Below the pieces are notes generated by a model. It ran no database searches. It was given only the letters and a program-made list of their open reading frames with translations, and was not told where the DNA came from. A DNA stretch of 64,000 nt, from NCBI GenBank assembly GCA_945867815.1, contig CAMBIX010000009.1, forward strand, positions 1 through 64,000, written 5' to 3'. Position 1 is the first letter of the stretch. Each line of letters begins with the position of its first letter. Positions 37,231-46,985 of this stretch are shown here, one piece after another. Position numbers and translations under genes: made by a program. The DNA is from an uncultured Veillonellaceae bacterium (GTDB lineage: Bacteria; Bacillota; Negativicutes; Veillonellales; Veillonellaceae).

Positions 37231-37920
37231 ATGATTGAGGTGAAACTGGTGAAAGTAACATTTGAGGATGTAAAAGACTTAGACTTATTTGAAGACGTAA
37301 CAGCAGAGCAGTTTCAAGAATTTATGCGCAAGACGGGTAGTTATGGCAAGACCTATAAAAAGGGCAGCTATATTTCTTTGTCAGAAGATGAAGTGCGCTC
37401 TATTAGCCTGATTTTAGAAGGTACCGTACATATGGAAAGTGAAGATGTGTGGGGCAACAAAACGATTTTGTTATTTCTTAGAAAGAATCAACTCTTCGGG
37501 GAATCCTTTGCGGTGCGGTCAGATGCCGTGTCGGTTGTTAATTTTTATGCGGCTACGGATGTACGCAGCTTGTGTATTCCGTTTAAAGAGTTAAGCCGCT
37601 TGTCTAGTTTTAAAGAACTGATGCAGACTAAATTTATGGAAAACTTAATGAGTATGCTGGCCGACAAGAATGTGCGATTGATGCAGAAATTAATCATTTT
37701 ATCCAAACGGTCACTAAGAGAAAAGTTGCTTACTTATTTTTGGATGGAATCGAAACGACGGGGGACTAAGAAGTTTGAGATTCCTATTGGCCGTGTTGGC
37801 TTAGGCGAATTTCTCTGCGCTGACCGCAGCGCCTTAACAAGAGAATTGAGCCGTATGCGTAAAGAGGGCCTAATTGATTACGAAAAGAATACTTTTGAAC
37901 TCTTGCGAGATGAGTGGTAA
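37231..37920 (+). CDS. Crp/Fnr-family regulator of nitrate respiration
   Basis: 229 residues from ATG 37231; a GTG at 37249 has a better GAGGTGA site, and an ATG at 37168 is also open. A cyclic-nucleotide-type beta barrel (about 10-120), a dimer helix and a C-terminal winged helix with recognition segment CADRSALTRELSRM are seen. The N-terminal Cys cluster of FNR is absent, so it does not sense oxygen through an FNR-type [4Fe-4S]. Lying between narK and narGHJI, both with matching palindromes, it is the likely activator; the signal (nitrate, NO or haem-bound ligand) is unknown. Confidence 0.85.
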   Translation: MIEVKLVKVTFEDVKDLDLFEDVTAEQFQEFMRKTGSYGKTYKKGSYISLSEDEVRSISLILEGTVHMESEDVWGNKTILLFLRKNQLFGESFAVRSDAVSVVNFYAATDVRSLCIPFKELSRLSSFKELMQTKFMENLMSMLADKNVRLMQKLIILSKRSLREKLLTYFWMESKRRGTKKFEIPIGRVGLGEFLCADRSALTRELSRMRKEGLIDYEKNTFELLRDEW

Positions 37921-37982
37921 AAGGCTGTACGTATAGAGTTAGTAGAAAAGTGAGAGAGCTTTGAGAAAAAACTATCGCTTTA

Positions 37983-38034
37983 TGTGACAAGTGTCACTAA
38001 GCATTTGAGAATCTGTTAGTATTCTGAGAATACT
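37983..38034 (+). promoter_or_regulatory. narG promoter with CRP/FNR-like class II site
   Basis: The palindrome GTGAC-AAGT-GTCAC (37984-37997) is centred at 37990.5. The -10 TATTCT (38020-38025) predicts a start at 38032, again -41.5. A second perfect inverted repeat AGTATTC-TGA-GAATACT (38018-38034) overlaps the -10 and start, a possible site for another regulator. Confidence 0.75.
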
Positions 38035-38049
38035 AAGGAGGAGCAAGTC

Positions 38050-41000
38050 ATGAAGTCATTATTTCAGAAGTATAAGTATATGTCTCCGAAAGAACACTCT
38101 GCAGATGGCCGTGTAAACACCTATAAGGGTGGCCGTGAATGGGAATCTATGTATCGTGAACGGTGGTCATATGACAAAGTTGTTCATTCTACCCATGGGG
38201 TTAACTGTACGGGCTCTTGTTGCTGGAATGTTTTTGTCAAGAATGGCATTGTTACTTGGGAAAATCAAAGTCATTCTTACCCATCAACGGGTCCAGATAT
38301 GCCCGATTTTGAACCACGTGGATGCCCGCGTGGCGCGTCTTTTTCCTGGTATTTGTATAGTCCACTTCGCATTAAGTATCCTTACGTGCGCGGTGAATTA
38401 GCTAAGTTGTGGCGGGAAGCTAAGAAAAAGGCACCTAATGCCTTAGAAGCTTGGAAATCCATTGCTAGTGATCCAAAAAAGATGAAATCCTATAAGGAAG
38501 CCCGTGGCATGGGTGGCTTTGTACGATCCACTTGGGATGAAGCCTCTGAAATCGTAGCCGCTTCTATGCTGTATACGGCGCAGAAATATGGACCGGACCG
38601 TAACTGTGGTTTCTCTCCCATCCCAGCTAAATCTATGCTTAGCTATGCAGCAGGGGCACGCTTTTTAAATTTAATGGGTGGCTTCTGCTTAAGTTTCTAT
38701 GACTGGTATGCTGATTTACCGCCAGCTAGTCCACAAGTGTGGGGGGAACAGACAGACGTACCAGAAAGTAGCGACTGGTATAATGCAGGTTATATTATGA
38801 CTTGGGGCTCTAATGTGCCACAGACACGTACGCCAGATGCGCATTTCTTGGCTGAAGTACGTTATAAGGGGACCAAGGTGGTTTCTGTATCACCAGACTA
38901 TGCAGAATCGACAACCTTTGCTGATACTTGGTTAAATGTAAAAGCAGGTTCTGATGCAGCCTTAGCTATGGCTATGGGGCATGTCATCTTAAAAGAATAT
39001 TACGTAGACAAACAGACACCGTTCTTTACAGATTACGTAAAACAATACACAGACTTTCCATTCCTTGTTACTTTGGAAGAAAAAGACGGTCATTATGAGC
39101 CAGGTCGTTTCTTGACAGGTGCTGATATGGGCCGAACGGATAAGCACTGTGAATTTAAGTTCTATATGATGGATGAAGCAACGAATAAACCAGTTGTACC
39201 AAACGGCACTATGGGGCATCGTTGGTCCGAAAAAGGCAAATGGAACTTACAGAACATTAACAGTGATACAGGCCATCGTTTTGAACCGCTATTGTCCTTA
39301 ATTAATAGTGCAGATGATGTGGTAACAGCGGCCTTCCCATTCTTTGGACATTTAGATGGAGATAAGAAGGTCTTAGAACGCAATATTCCAGTACGGGCTA
39401 TTACCTTGGCTAATGGGCAGCGTATTTATGTAACAACGGTCTTTGATTTAGTTATGGCAAACTATGGTATTGATCGAGGCCTTGGCGGTGAAGCGGCTGC
39501 TTCTTATGAAGATGATATTCCGTTTACTCCAGCTTGGCAGGAAAAATACACGGGTGTGAAGTCGGACATCGTGATTCATACAGCTCGTGAATTTGCCGAT
39601 AATGCTATTGAAACAGACGGTCGGTCTATGATTATCATGGGGGCTGGTATTAATCACTGGTACCATGCGGATATTATTTATCGTACAGTTTTGAACTTAG
39701 TTCTTTTCTGTGGTTGTGAAGGTCGTAATGGCGGCGGCTGGGCTCATTATGTAGGACAGGAAAAATTGCGTCCAGCCGAAGGTTGGAATGCGGTTATGAC
39801 AGCAAAAGACTGGAATCCAGCACCTCGCTTGCAGCAGTCGACGTCCTTCTTCTATTTTGCAACAGACCAGTGGCGTTCCGATGCAATCGATACGAAAGAT
39901 TTAGTATCACCATTAGTCGAACCACGCTATCGCCATTCCGCAGACTATAATGTTTTAGCGGCACGACTTGGTTGGCTGCCCTCCTATCCGACATTTAATA
40001 AGAGTGGACAGCAGATTCGTGATGAAGCAGAAAAAGCGGGCTGTAAGGATTTTGATGCGGTGAAGCAGTTTGCTGTTAATCAGCTTAAGACGGGGGATAT
40101 GAAGTTTGCCTTAGAAGATCCAGATGCACCGGAAAATTTCCCGCGTAACTTAATTGTTTGGCGATCTAATTTGATTACTAACTCCTCCAAGGGGCATGAA
40201 TATTTCTTAAAATACTTGTTAGGTACTAAGAATGGTCTTTTTGAAGAAGAACAATCGCCAGTAACGCCAACAGAATTAAAATTGCGAGATGAACCAATTG
40301 GTAAGTTGGACTTACTTGTCGATTTAGATTTCCGTATGGCTGGGTCCGCTTTGTACTCGGATGTGGTACTTCCAACAGCTACTTGGTATGAAAAGAATGA
40401 CTTGTCTTCTACGGATATGCATCCATTTATTCATACTTTTAATCCAGCCGTTAGCCCAGGATGGGAATCGCGTACTGACTGGGAAATATTTAAAACTTTA
40501 GGTAAGGCCGTATCTCGCATTGCCAAAGAAGCTAATTTGCCAGTTTATAAGGATATGGTAGCGGTACCACTAGGCCATGATTCGGAACAGGAAACGGCAC
40601 AGCCATTTGGGCAGATTCACGATTGGAAGAAGGGCGAATGTGAACCAATACCAGGTAAGACGATGCCACAGTTGGTCGAAGTTAACCGTGACTATACGAA
40701 GATTTATGAAAAACAGATTTCTTTAGGACCAAATTTAGAACATGGTCGCTTAGGTGCCCATGGCATTTCCTTTGATGTATCTGACCAGTACGAAGAATTG
40801 AAACATCGTAATGGCATCATTGAGGATAAGAAACAAATTGGTTATGGTCGTCCGTCTATTGCCAAGGATACGCAGGCTTGTGAAGCGGTATTAACTTTGT
40901 CTTCGGCAAGTAATGGGGCGGTGGCTCAAAAGGCTTGGGAAAATGCAGTGGAAGCAACGGGTATGCCGGAATTAAAAGATGGCTTAGCCGGTCGTCAAGG

Positions 41001-41730
41001 AGACCGTATTACCTTAGATGATGCTATCATTCAACCGCGCCGCAGCTTGGGAACGCCAATCTTTACTGGCAATGGTAAGGATGGTCGCCGCTATACGCCA
41101 TTTACCAATAATATTGAGTATTTAGTGCCATTCCGTACGGTGACAGGCCGTCAGTCCTTCTATCTGGACCATGAAATGATGCGGGAATGGGGCGAACAAT
41201 TGCCAACCTATAAACCATTATTGGATTATGCACCGCTCAATGACAATCACTTCTCTGATGGGTCACCAGAAATTACCCTTAAATTCTTAACACCGCATAG
41301 TAAGTGGTCTATTCATAGTATGTATTTTGATTCCTTGCAGATGTTAACTCTCTTCCGTGGGGGCCAGACCGTTTGGATTAATGAAGATGATGCGGCTGAA
41401 ATCAATGTGAAGGATAATGATTTCATGGAAATTTACAATCGTAACGGTGTTGTTGCAGCGCGGGCCGTTGTTACACCGCGTATTCCACGTGGCTCTGTTT
41501 ACATGTATCATTCGCAGGATCGTCACATTAACGTACCAGGAACGAAACTATCTAAGACGCGTGGTGGTACCCATAATACGCCAACCCATATTCATGTAAA
41601 ACCAACCCATATGATTGGTGGGTATGGTCAGTTGAGTTATGGATTTAACTACTATGGACCAACGGGTAACCAACGTGATATTTTTGTTGTCGTTCGTAAG
41701 ATGAAGGAGGTTGATTGGCTTGAAGATTAA
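38050..41730 (+). CDS. narG: Respiratory nitrate reductase alpha subunit NarG
   Basis: A 1226-residue catalytic subunit (E. coli 1247) that reduces nitrate to nitrite at Mo-bis-MGD on the cytoplasmic side. FS0 ligands H49, C53, C57 and C92 are in the E. coli positions (THGVNCTGSCCWN, PRGCPRG), and the Mo ligand is D222 in FYDWYADLPPASP. It is the first gene of narGHJI, which is compact with overlapping coding regions. AAGGAGGAG precedes the ATG. Confidence 0.97.
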   Translation: MKSLFQKYKYMSPKEHSADGRVNTYKGGREWESMYRERWSYDKVVHSTHGVNCTGSCCWNVFVKNGIVTWENQSHSYPSTGPDMPDFEPRGCPRGASFSWYLYSPLRIKYPYVRGELAKLWREAKKKAPNALEAWKSIASDPKKMKSYKEARGMGGFVRSTWDEASEIVAASMLYTAQKYGPDRNCGFSPIPAKSMLSYAAGARFLNLMGGFCLSFYDWYADLPPASPQVWGEQTDVPESSDWYNAGYIMTWGSNVPQTRTPDAHFLAEVRYKGTKVVSVSPDYAESTTFADTWLNVKAGSDAALAMAMGHVILKEYYVDKQTPFFTDYVKQYTDFPFLVTLEEKDGHYEPGRFLTGADMGRTDKHCEFKFYMMDEATNKPVVPNGTMGHRWSEKGKWNLQNINSDTGHRFEPLLSLINSADDVVTAAFPFFGHLDGDKKVLERNIPVRAITLANGQRIYVTTVFDLVMANYGIDRGLGGEAAASYEDDIPFTPAWQEKYTGVKSDIVIHTAREFADNAIETDGRSMIIMGAGINHWYHADIIYRTVLNLVLFCGCEGRNGGGWAHYVGQEKLRPAEGWNAVMTAKDWNPAPRLQQSTSFFYFATDQWRSDAIDTKDLVSPLVEPRYRHSADYNVLAARLGWLPSYPTFNKSGQQIRDEAEKAGCKDFDAVKQFAVNQLKTGDMKFALEDPDAPENFPRNLIVWRSNLITNSSKGHEYFLKYLLGTKNGLFEEEQSPVTPTELKLRDEPIGKLDLLVDLDFRMAGSALYSDVVLPTATWYEKNDLSSTDMHPFIHTFNPAVSPGWESRTDWEIFKTLGKAVSRIAKEANLPVYKDMVAVPLGHDSEQETAQPFGQIHDWKKGECEPIPGKTMPQLVEVNRDYTKIYEKQISLGPNLEHGRLGAHGISFDVSDQYEELKHRNGIIEDKKQIGYGRPSIAKDTQACEAVLTLSSASNGAVAQKAWENAVEATGMPELKDGLAGRQGDRITLDDAIIQPRRSLGTPIFTGNGKDGRRYTPFTNNIEYLVPFRTVTGRQSFYLDHEMMREWGEQLPTYKPLLDYAPLNDNHFSDGSPEITLKFLTPHSKWSIHSMYFDSLQMLTLFRGGQTVWINEDDAAEINVKDNDFMEIYNRNGVVAARAVVTPRIPRGSVYMYHSQDRHINVPGTKLSKTRGGTHNTPTHIHVKPTHMIGGYGQLSYGFNYYGPTGNQRDIFVVVRKMKEVDWLED

Positions 41731-43147
41731 AGCACAAGTCTCAATGGCTCTCAATTTGGATAAGTGTATCGGATGCCACACCTGCTCCATTACATGTAAA
41801 AATGCATGGACTAAGCGTCGTGGTGCGGAATACATGTATTTTAATAACGTAGAAACCCGCCCAGGCGTAGGCTATCCTAAACACTGGGAAGATCAAAATA
41901 AATGGAAGGGCGGTTGGGTTCTTAATAATGGTAAGTTAGAACTAGCTACCGGTTCCAAGACAACGCGGTTGGCTAAATTGTTCTACCATCCGCAGCAACC
42001 AGAGTTAAAGGATTATTTTGAACCTTGGACGTATGACTATGAAACCTTGATTCATTCCAAACGTAAAAATCATCAACCCGTAGCGCGCCCTCGTTCTTTG
42101 GTAACTAATGAACGAATGGAAGTGACTTGGGGTCCTAACTGGGATGATGATTTGGCTGGTGGCGATTCTGCTCGCAGTGATGAAAACTTTAAGAAGATGG
42201 AAGAAGAAATTACGATGGATTTTCACGACATCTTTATGAAGTATTTGCCACGTTTGTGTAATCACTGCTTAAATCCAGCTTGCGTAGGAGCTTGTCCATC
42301 AGGGGCTATTTACAAGCGTGATGAAGATGGGGTTGTTCTAGTATCTCAGGATATTTGTCGTGGCTGGCGTCACTGCATTCCGTCTTGCCCTTATAAGAAA
42401 GTATTTTATAACTGGGAAACGAACAAGGCAGAAAAGTGTATCTTCTGTTATCCTCGAGTAGAAAATGGCTTGCCAACGATTTGCTCCGAAACCTGTGTAG
42501 GCCGGATTCGCTATATGGGCGTTCTCTTTTACGATATGGATAAAGTTGATGAAGTAACACATACAGAAAATCCACAAGACATTTATGGAAAGATGCTGGA
42601 TGTATTACTTGATCCGAACGACCCAGCCGTTGTAGAAGAGGCCAAGAAACAAGGTATTCCTGATCAATGGATAGCCGCTGCTCAGGACTCACCTGTGTAT
42701 CGTTTGGTTAAGGAATGGCAGATTGCCTTACCTTTACATGCAGAATATCGGACGGTTCCTATGGTATGGTACATTCCGCCAATGAGTCCAATTCTTCGCC
42801 GTATGGAGGCACAGACGGAATTCCCAGATACGCTATCAATGCGTATTCCAATTGCTTATATGGCTCAATTGCTCTCGGCTGGTAATGAAGATGTCATTCG
42901 TCGTATTCTTCGTAAGTTGTTGGATGTTCGTGGCTATATGCGTTTACGTGAAACGAAGAAATCGACAGCACAGTATGATACGATTTATGGTGAAAATACC
43001 TTGTACGATATGTTCCGCCTTTTAAGTATCGCTAAGTACAGAGATCGTTTCAATATTCCAACAGGTAATAATGTAAGTCGTGAGGATAAAGAAGTCTTGC
43101 AAGGAGCAGATGGCTTTCCAGGTTGTGAAGGGGGATGCTTTCAGTGA
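41720..43147 (+). CDS. narH: Respiratory nitrate reductase beta subunit NarH
   Basis: 475 residues from TTG 41720, which gives the canonical N-terminus MKIKAQVSMALNLDKCIGC. The nearest SD, AAGGAGG at 41704-41710, is 9 bp upstream, while a TTG at 41711 would touch it. Four Fe-S clusters: first Cys group C16, C19, C22, C26; the [3Fe-4S] site is marked by CRGWRHCIPSCP. It passes electrons from NarI haem to NarG. It overlaps narG by 11 bp. Confidence 0.95.
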   Translation: MKIKAQVSMALNLDKCIGCHTCSITCKNAWTKRRGAEYMYFNNVETRPGVGYPKHWEDQNKWKGGWVLNNGKLELATGSKTTRLAKLFYHPQQPELKDYFEPWTYDYETLIHSKRKNHQPVARPRSLVTNERMEVTWGPNWDDDLAGGDSARSDENFKKMEEEITMDFHDIFMKYLPRLCNHCLNPACVGACPSGAIYKRDEDGVVLVSQDICRGWRHCIPSCPYKKVFYNWETNKAEKCIFCYPRVENGLPTICSETCVGRIRYMGVLFYDMDKVDEVTHTENPQDIYGKMLDVLLDPNDPAVVEEAKKQGIPDQWIAAAQDSPVYRLVKEWQIALPLHAEYRTVPMVWYIPPMSPILRRMEAQTEFPDTLSMRIPIAYMAQLLSAGNEDVIRRILRKLLDVRGYMRLRETKKSTAQYDTIYGENTLYDMFRLLSIAKYRDRFNIPTGNNVSREDKEVLQGADGFPGCEGGCFQ

Positions 43148-43668
43148 GTGAAGAATCCTTACTCCTTCATATATGTGCTTATTTATTGAGTTATCCGGAT
43201 GCGGAGTGGCAGTCCTATTTACCCGCAGTAAAGGACGAATTACAGAAGGTAAAACAGACGCAGCTGAAAGAAACGTTGTCCGATGTGATTGCCTATATTG
43301 AAGGGGAAGACCCTGCTGAGTATGAAGATGAATTTGTTCGTGTCTTTGATTTTAGTGGCAATACGCATTTGTATTTGGCTGCTTATAATCGATCTAATGA
43401 AGGACAACAGGCAGATCAGCTCTTAGCTTATAAGCAGTTTTTCTTAGATAATGGGTTTGACGTAGAAAAAGAACTGCCTGATTATTTGCCAGCTGTTTTA
43501 GAATTAGCAGCGACCGTATCACCAGAAGAACGGAAACGCATTTTGGATTATGCTAAGGATAAACTGGAAATTTTGCGACAGCGTTTAATTGATGCCAAGC
43601 AGGTGCAGGCCTTTATATTGGATGCCATCTTGAGTGTGGCAGGTAGAGAGGAGCGTGAAAGTGTATGA
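43144..43668 (+). CDS. narJ: Nitrate reductase assembly chaperone NarJ
   Basis: A TorD-superfamily chaperone of 174 residues that inserts the Mo cofactor and holds apo-NarGH before membrane attachment. A GTG at 43144 overlaps the narH stop as GTGA and lies 8 bp after AAGGGGGA; an ATG at 43135 abuts that site. It also overlaps narI by 4 bp. The family motif region YEDEFVRVFDFSGNTHLYLAAY is clear. Confidence 0.9.
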   Translation: MSEESLLLHICAYLLSYPDAEWQSYLPAVKDELQKVKQTQLKETLSDVIAYIEGEDPAEYEDEFVRVFDFSGNTHLYLAAYNRSNEGQQADQLLAYKQFFLDNGFDVEKELPDYLPAVLELAATVSPEERKRILDYAKDKLEILRQRLIDAKQVQAFILDAILSVAGREERESV

Positions 43669-44336
43669 GTGATTTCGTATGGGGCGGTCTTCCCTATATT
43701 GCCTTTACCTTTTTGATTGTAGGGACGATTGTTAGGTATGTAGTGTCGGAACGGAATTGGACAACGAAGTCCAGTGAGTTTTTAGATAAAAAGCATGCTA
43801 AGTGGGGCGAACCAATTTTTCATTTTGCACTTTTATGTGTTATTGGCGGTCACGTTATGGGTATCTTGATTCCACAGATTGTAACGGAATCTTTGGGTAT
43901 GTCAGAAACTCAGTACCATGATATGGCTCTTATGGCTGGGGCACCAGCCGGTATCCTCTTGGTATTAGCTTTCTTTTATTTGATGTGGCGGCGGTTCTTA
44001 TCTGGTTCGGCTGCCTATTTGAAAGCGAATACGTCTACAATGGATAAGTGGTTATATTTCTTCTTAGGGATTACGATTCTAACGGGGATTACAGGGACCT
44101 TATCTAATGCCGATGGAGCTTTTAATTATCGTCTCTTTATCGGCCCTTGGTTCCGTGGACTTTTATATTTTGATCCACAACCAGGTTTGATGTTACATAT
44201 CCCACTTATTTTTAAGATTCACATGCTCTCGTGGATGACGGTGGCTATCTTGTTCCCCTTTACTCGCTTGGTGCATTGTTTGAGTATTCCCTTCCGTTAT
44301 TTGTGGCGGGCGCCTATAGTATACCGTAAGCGTTAG
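43665..44336 (+). CDS. narI: Respiratory nitrate reductase gamma subunit NarI
   Basis: A 223-residue membrane cytochrome b with five segments that oxidises quinol. Haem ligands are expected among the His residues in FHFALLCVIGGHVMG (segment 2) and FKIHMLSWM...TRLVHCLSIP (segment 5). It is the last gene of the operon; a nested terminator follows at 44396. Confidence 0.95.
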   Translation: MSDFVWGGLPYIAFTFLIVGTIVRYVVSERNWTTKSSEFLDKKHAKWGEPIFHFALLCVIGGHVMGILIPQIVTESLGMSETQYHDMALMAGAPAGILLVLAFFYLMWRRFLSGSAAYLKANTSTMDKWLYFFLGITILTGITGTLSNADGAFNYRLFIGPWFRGLLYFDPQPGLMLHIPLIFKIHMLSWMTVAILFPFTRLVHCLSIPFRYLWRAPIVYRKR

Positions 44337-44395
44337 GGTTTACACTTTTGCATATTATGATTTATATACCGTATAGATAGTAATAGATATGCTGG

Positions 44396-44452
44396 GAGGC
44401 ACTCCTTATAAATCGCGTATGTACGCGGTTTGTGAGTGGTGTCTCTTTTTTT
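44396..44452 (+). terminator. Nested hairpin terminator after narI
   Basis: The inner stem ATAAATCGCG/CGCGGTTTGT (44409-44418 with 44424-44433) and outer stem GAGGCACTC with GAGTGGTGTCTC are followed by TTTTTTT. Confidence 0.8.
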
Positions 44453-44564
44453 GTGCTATTTGTAGTGGAGAGGGTTAGGCGAAGGTGTTTATCTTGAAAA
44501 ATAAAAGTTAATTGCGACAGAATTTCAATTACTTGCGGTTATATTACATATATGGGAGCAGGGT

Positions 44565-44800
44565 ATGGAAGTACTCTGTACATTCTCTCGAGAGATGGTT
44601 ACTTGCGGTGAAGGCATTCTATGAGAAGTGCAGAGCACTTCGTGACATAAAGCTTCTAACAATAGAAGAAGGGGCTCCGTAGTATGACACGCAAGGACTT
44701 TGCAAGAGTGTAATTGATGGAAGCACTCTGTACATTCGCTCGAAAGATGGTCACCTGCGGTGAAGGCACTCTGTGATAAGCACAGAGTGCTTTGTGGTAT
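44565..44800. repeat. Pair of intergenic hairpin repeats (type 2-like core)
   Basis: Copy 1 (44565-44650) and copy 2 (44717-44800) lie 152 bp apart. Copy 2 has perfect arms AGCACTCTGT (44722-44731) and ACAGAGTGCT (44782-44791). Both cores read GGTTACTTGCGGTGAAGGC or GGTCACCTGCGGTGAAGGC, a variant of the core at 16213 and 19866. Confidence 0.8.
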
Positions 44801-44900
44801 AAAGTATCTGATAATGGTAATGGAGTGGCATGATAGAATGCTTAACATTGTGTAAATGATAACTTTATTCAATGGCGCAAAACCTTTGCCTAAACGGTAT

Positions 44901-44933
44901 AGCACATATTTGAAGACGGTGAGAATATGTGCT
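44901..44933. promoter_or_regulatory. Inverted repeat upstream of the fumarase operon
   Basis: Perfect 9-bp arms AGCACATAT (44901-44909) and ATATGTGCT (44925-44933), 15 bp apart, about 60 bp before the fumarase start. This is a plausible operator or leader hairpin. Confidence 0.4.
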
Positions 44934-44993
44934 ACTATTTAAGCATGAAATATCTCATTATGGTATGAGGTAGTGTATTGAGGAGGGATTATT

Positions 44994-45836
44994 TTGCGTA
45001 CAATTAATGTTAAGGACATTACAGAAACAGTTGCGCAGTTGTGCAAAGATGCCGCTTACTATTTACCAAAAGATGTGTATGAAGCATTGAAAAAAGGTAG
45101 ACAAACGGAAGAATCTCCAGTAGGTTGCGTTGTATTAGACCAAATCATTAAGAATGCAGAAATCGCACGCGATGAAGATCGTCCATATTGCCAAGATACT
45201 GGTATGACAATCGTATTCGTTGAAGTTGGCCAAGACGTACATTTAGAAGGCGGCGACTTAGAAGAAGCTATTAACGCCGGCGTTGCTAAAGGTTACGTAG
45301 AAGGTTACTTACGTAAATCCGTCGTTGCTGAACCATTGTTCAACCGTAAGAATACGCAGAACAATACACCAGCTATTATCTACACTAAGATTGTTCCTGG
45401 CGACAAAGTTAAAATCGACGTTGAATTAAAAGGCTTCGGTAGTGAAAACAAATCTGACGTAGCTATGTTGGTACCAGCTGATGGTGTTGAAGGTGTTAAA
45501 AAGGCTGTTATGGAAATCATTGAACATGCAGGTCCTAACCCTTGCCCTCCAATGGTAGTTGGTATTGGTATCGGTGGTACGATGGATAAAGCTGCTTACA
45601 TGTCTAAGGTTGCTTTGCTTCGTCCATTAGAAGAACGCAATGCTATGCCTGAATATGCAAAATTAGAAGAAGAATTATTAGAAATGATTAATAAAACGGG
45701 TGTTGGTCCGCAATTAGGTGGTACTACAACAGCATTAGCTGTAAACATCGAATGGGGCCCGACTCATATTGCCGGTCTTCCTGTTGCAGTAACTATCTGC
45801 TGCCATGCATGCCGTCATGCAGAAAAAGTATTGTAA
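44994..45836 (+). CDS. Class I fumarate hydratase, alpha subunit
   Basis: A 280-residue N-terminal half of a two-subunit, [4Fe-4S] class I fumarase (TtdA/FumA-like) that interconverts malate and fumarate. Cluster Cys candidates are in RPYCQDTG (near 64) and near the C-terminus. The start is TTG at 44994, about 6 bp after GAGGAGGG. L-tartrate dehydratase is the main alternative, but the lactate/malate/fumarate gene content favours fumarase. The beta subunit follows 21 bp later. Confidence 0.9.
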   Translation: MRTINVKDITETVAQLCKDAAYYLPKDVYEALKKGRQTEESPVGCVVLDQIIKNAEIARDEDRPYCQDTGMTIVFVEVGQDVHLEGGDLEEAINAGVAKGYVEGYLRKSVVAEPLFNRKNTQNNTPAIIYTKIVPGDKVKIDVELKGFGSENKSDVAMLVPADGVEGVKKAVMEIIEHAGPNPCPPMVVGIGIGGTMDKAAYMSKVALLRPLEERNAMPEYAKLEEELLEMINKTGVGPQLGGTTTALAVNIEWGPTHIAGLPVAVTICCHACRHAEKVL

Positions 45837-45857
45837 TTTATAGGGAGGATATGTACA

Positions 45858-46421
45858 ATGGCTGAAGCAAAAACAATTCGCATTACAACTCCGTTTACGG
45901 AAGAAGTATCCAGAACATTAAAAGCTGGCGACAGCGTATTGATTACTGGTAAAATTTATAGTGCTCGTGATGCTGCTCATAAAGTTATGACTGAAGCATT
46001 AGCTCGTGGTGAAAAATTACCTATCGATTGGCACGACAAAATGGTTTATTATTTAGGACCTACACCAGCTAAACCTGGTGACCCAATCGGTTCTGCTGGC
46101 CCTACTACATCCGGTCGTATGGATGCTTACACACCAACAATGTTGGATCAGGGCATCAAAGGTATGATTGGTAAAGGCTCCCGTTCTAAAGAAGTTGTTG
46201 ATTCCATGAAGAAAAATGGTGTAACATACTTCGCTGCCGTTGGTGGTGCCGCTGCTTTAATTGCTAAATCCATTAAGGCTTACAAAGTATTGGCTTATGA
46301 AGATTTAGGACCAGAAGCTTTGGCAGAATTGACAGTAGAAGACTTCCCAGCTATTGTAGTTATCGATAGTGAAGGTAACAACTTCTATGAAATCGGTGAA
46401 AAACCATATCGTAAATTATAA
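45858..46421 (+). CDS. Class I fumarate hydratase, beta subunit
   Basis: A 187-residue C-terminal (swivelling) subunit. Substrate-binding motifs GPTTSGRMD and GKGSRSKEVVDSM are visible. It pairs with the upstream alpha subunit; GGGAGG precedes the ATG. The terminator at 46489 ends the operon. Confidence 0.92.
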   Translation: MAEAKTIRITTPFTEEVSRTLKAGDSVLITGKIYSARDAAHKVMTEALARGEKLPIDWHDKMVYYLGPTPAKPGDPIGSAGPTTSGRMDAYTPTMLDQGIKGMIGKGSRSKEVVDSMKKNGVTYFAAVGGAAALIAKSIKAYKVLAYEDLGPEALAELTVEDFPAIVVIDSEGNNFYEIGEKPYRKL

Positions 46422-46488
46422 TTTGCGATAACCAAGTGACTATTGAGGGATAGTCTTACGGTGGGTAAACACAATTAGGTATACAATA

Positions 46489-46523
46489 AAAAGGCGTATT
46501 GCTTAGCAGTACGCCTTTTGTGT
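46489..46523 (+). terminator. Rho-independent terminator after fumarase
   Basis: A 10-bp stem AAAAGGCGTA (46489-46498) with TACGCCTTTT (46510-46519). Confidence 0.8.
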
Positions 46524-46825
46524 TATGAAAAGTTTATACTTATTTCATTAATTATTCATGGGATAAGTGTATAAAGAATAGGTAAATTGTCATAGAGACT
46601 CTTATAGATTTTAATGCTATTGGATTTTGTAAGCTGCCTGATAAAAGGTAAGCTTGCTAATAGTAAGACGGTAAGAGTGGAGGATATGGCAGTAATAGAT
46701 ATTAGATATACTTTTAACTGAAAATGACTAAGAAAAATTGCTGTTCACTTAGTACTTATATTGATGAGGTATATTAGGTATAAGAAATTATACAAGTTGC
46801 CGCATTATTGATAAGACGAGCAGAA

Positions 46826-46854
46826 TTGATAAATCTCTTAATTTTTAGTATAAT
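46826..46854 (+). promoter_or_regulatory. Promoter of the OmpA-like gene
   Basis: TTGATA (46826-46831), a 17-bp spacer and TATAAT (46849-46854): the best consensus match in the window, fitting a highly expressed envelope protein. The leader is about 125 nt. The rest of 46524-46985 shows no gene. Confidence 0.75.
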
Positions 46855-46985
46855 AAAAGTATATTTGATGACAATATGTTTGCCCATTAGCAGATGCTAC
46901 ATTCCCTGACTGGACATGAAACAGTAGTTGCTCATGCAGTCAATGTATTAGAGTGTAGGTTGTATAGAGATAGGAGTTGTTAGTA

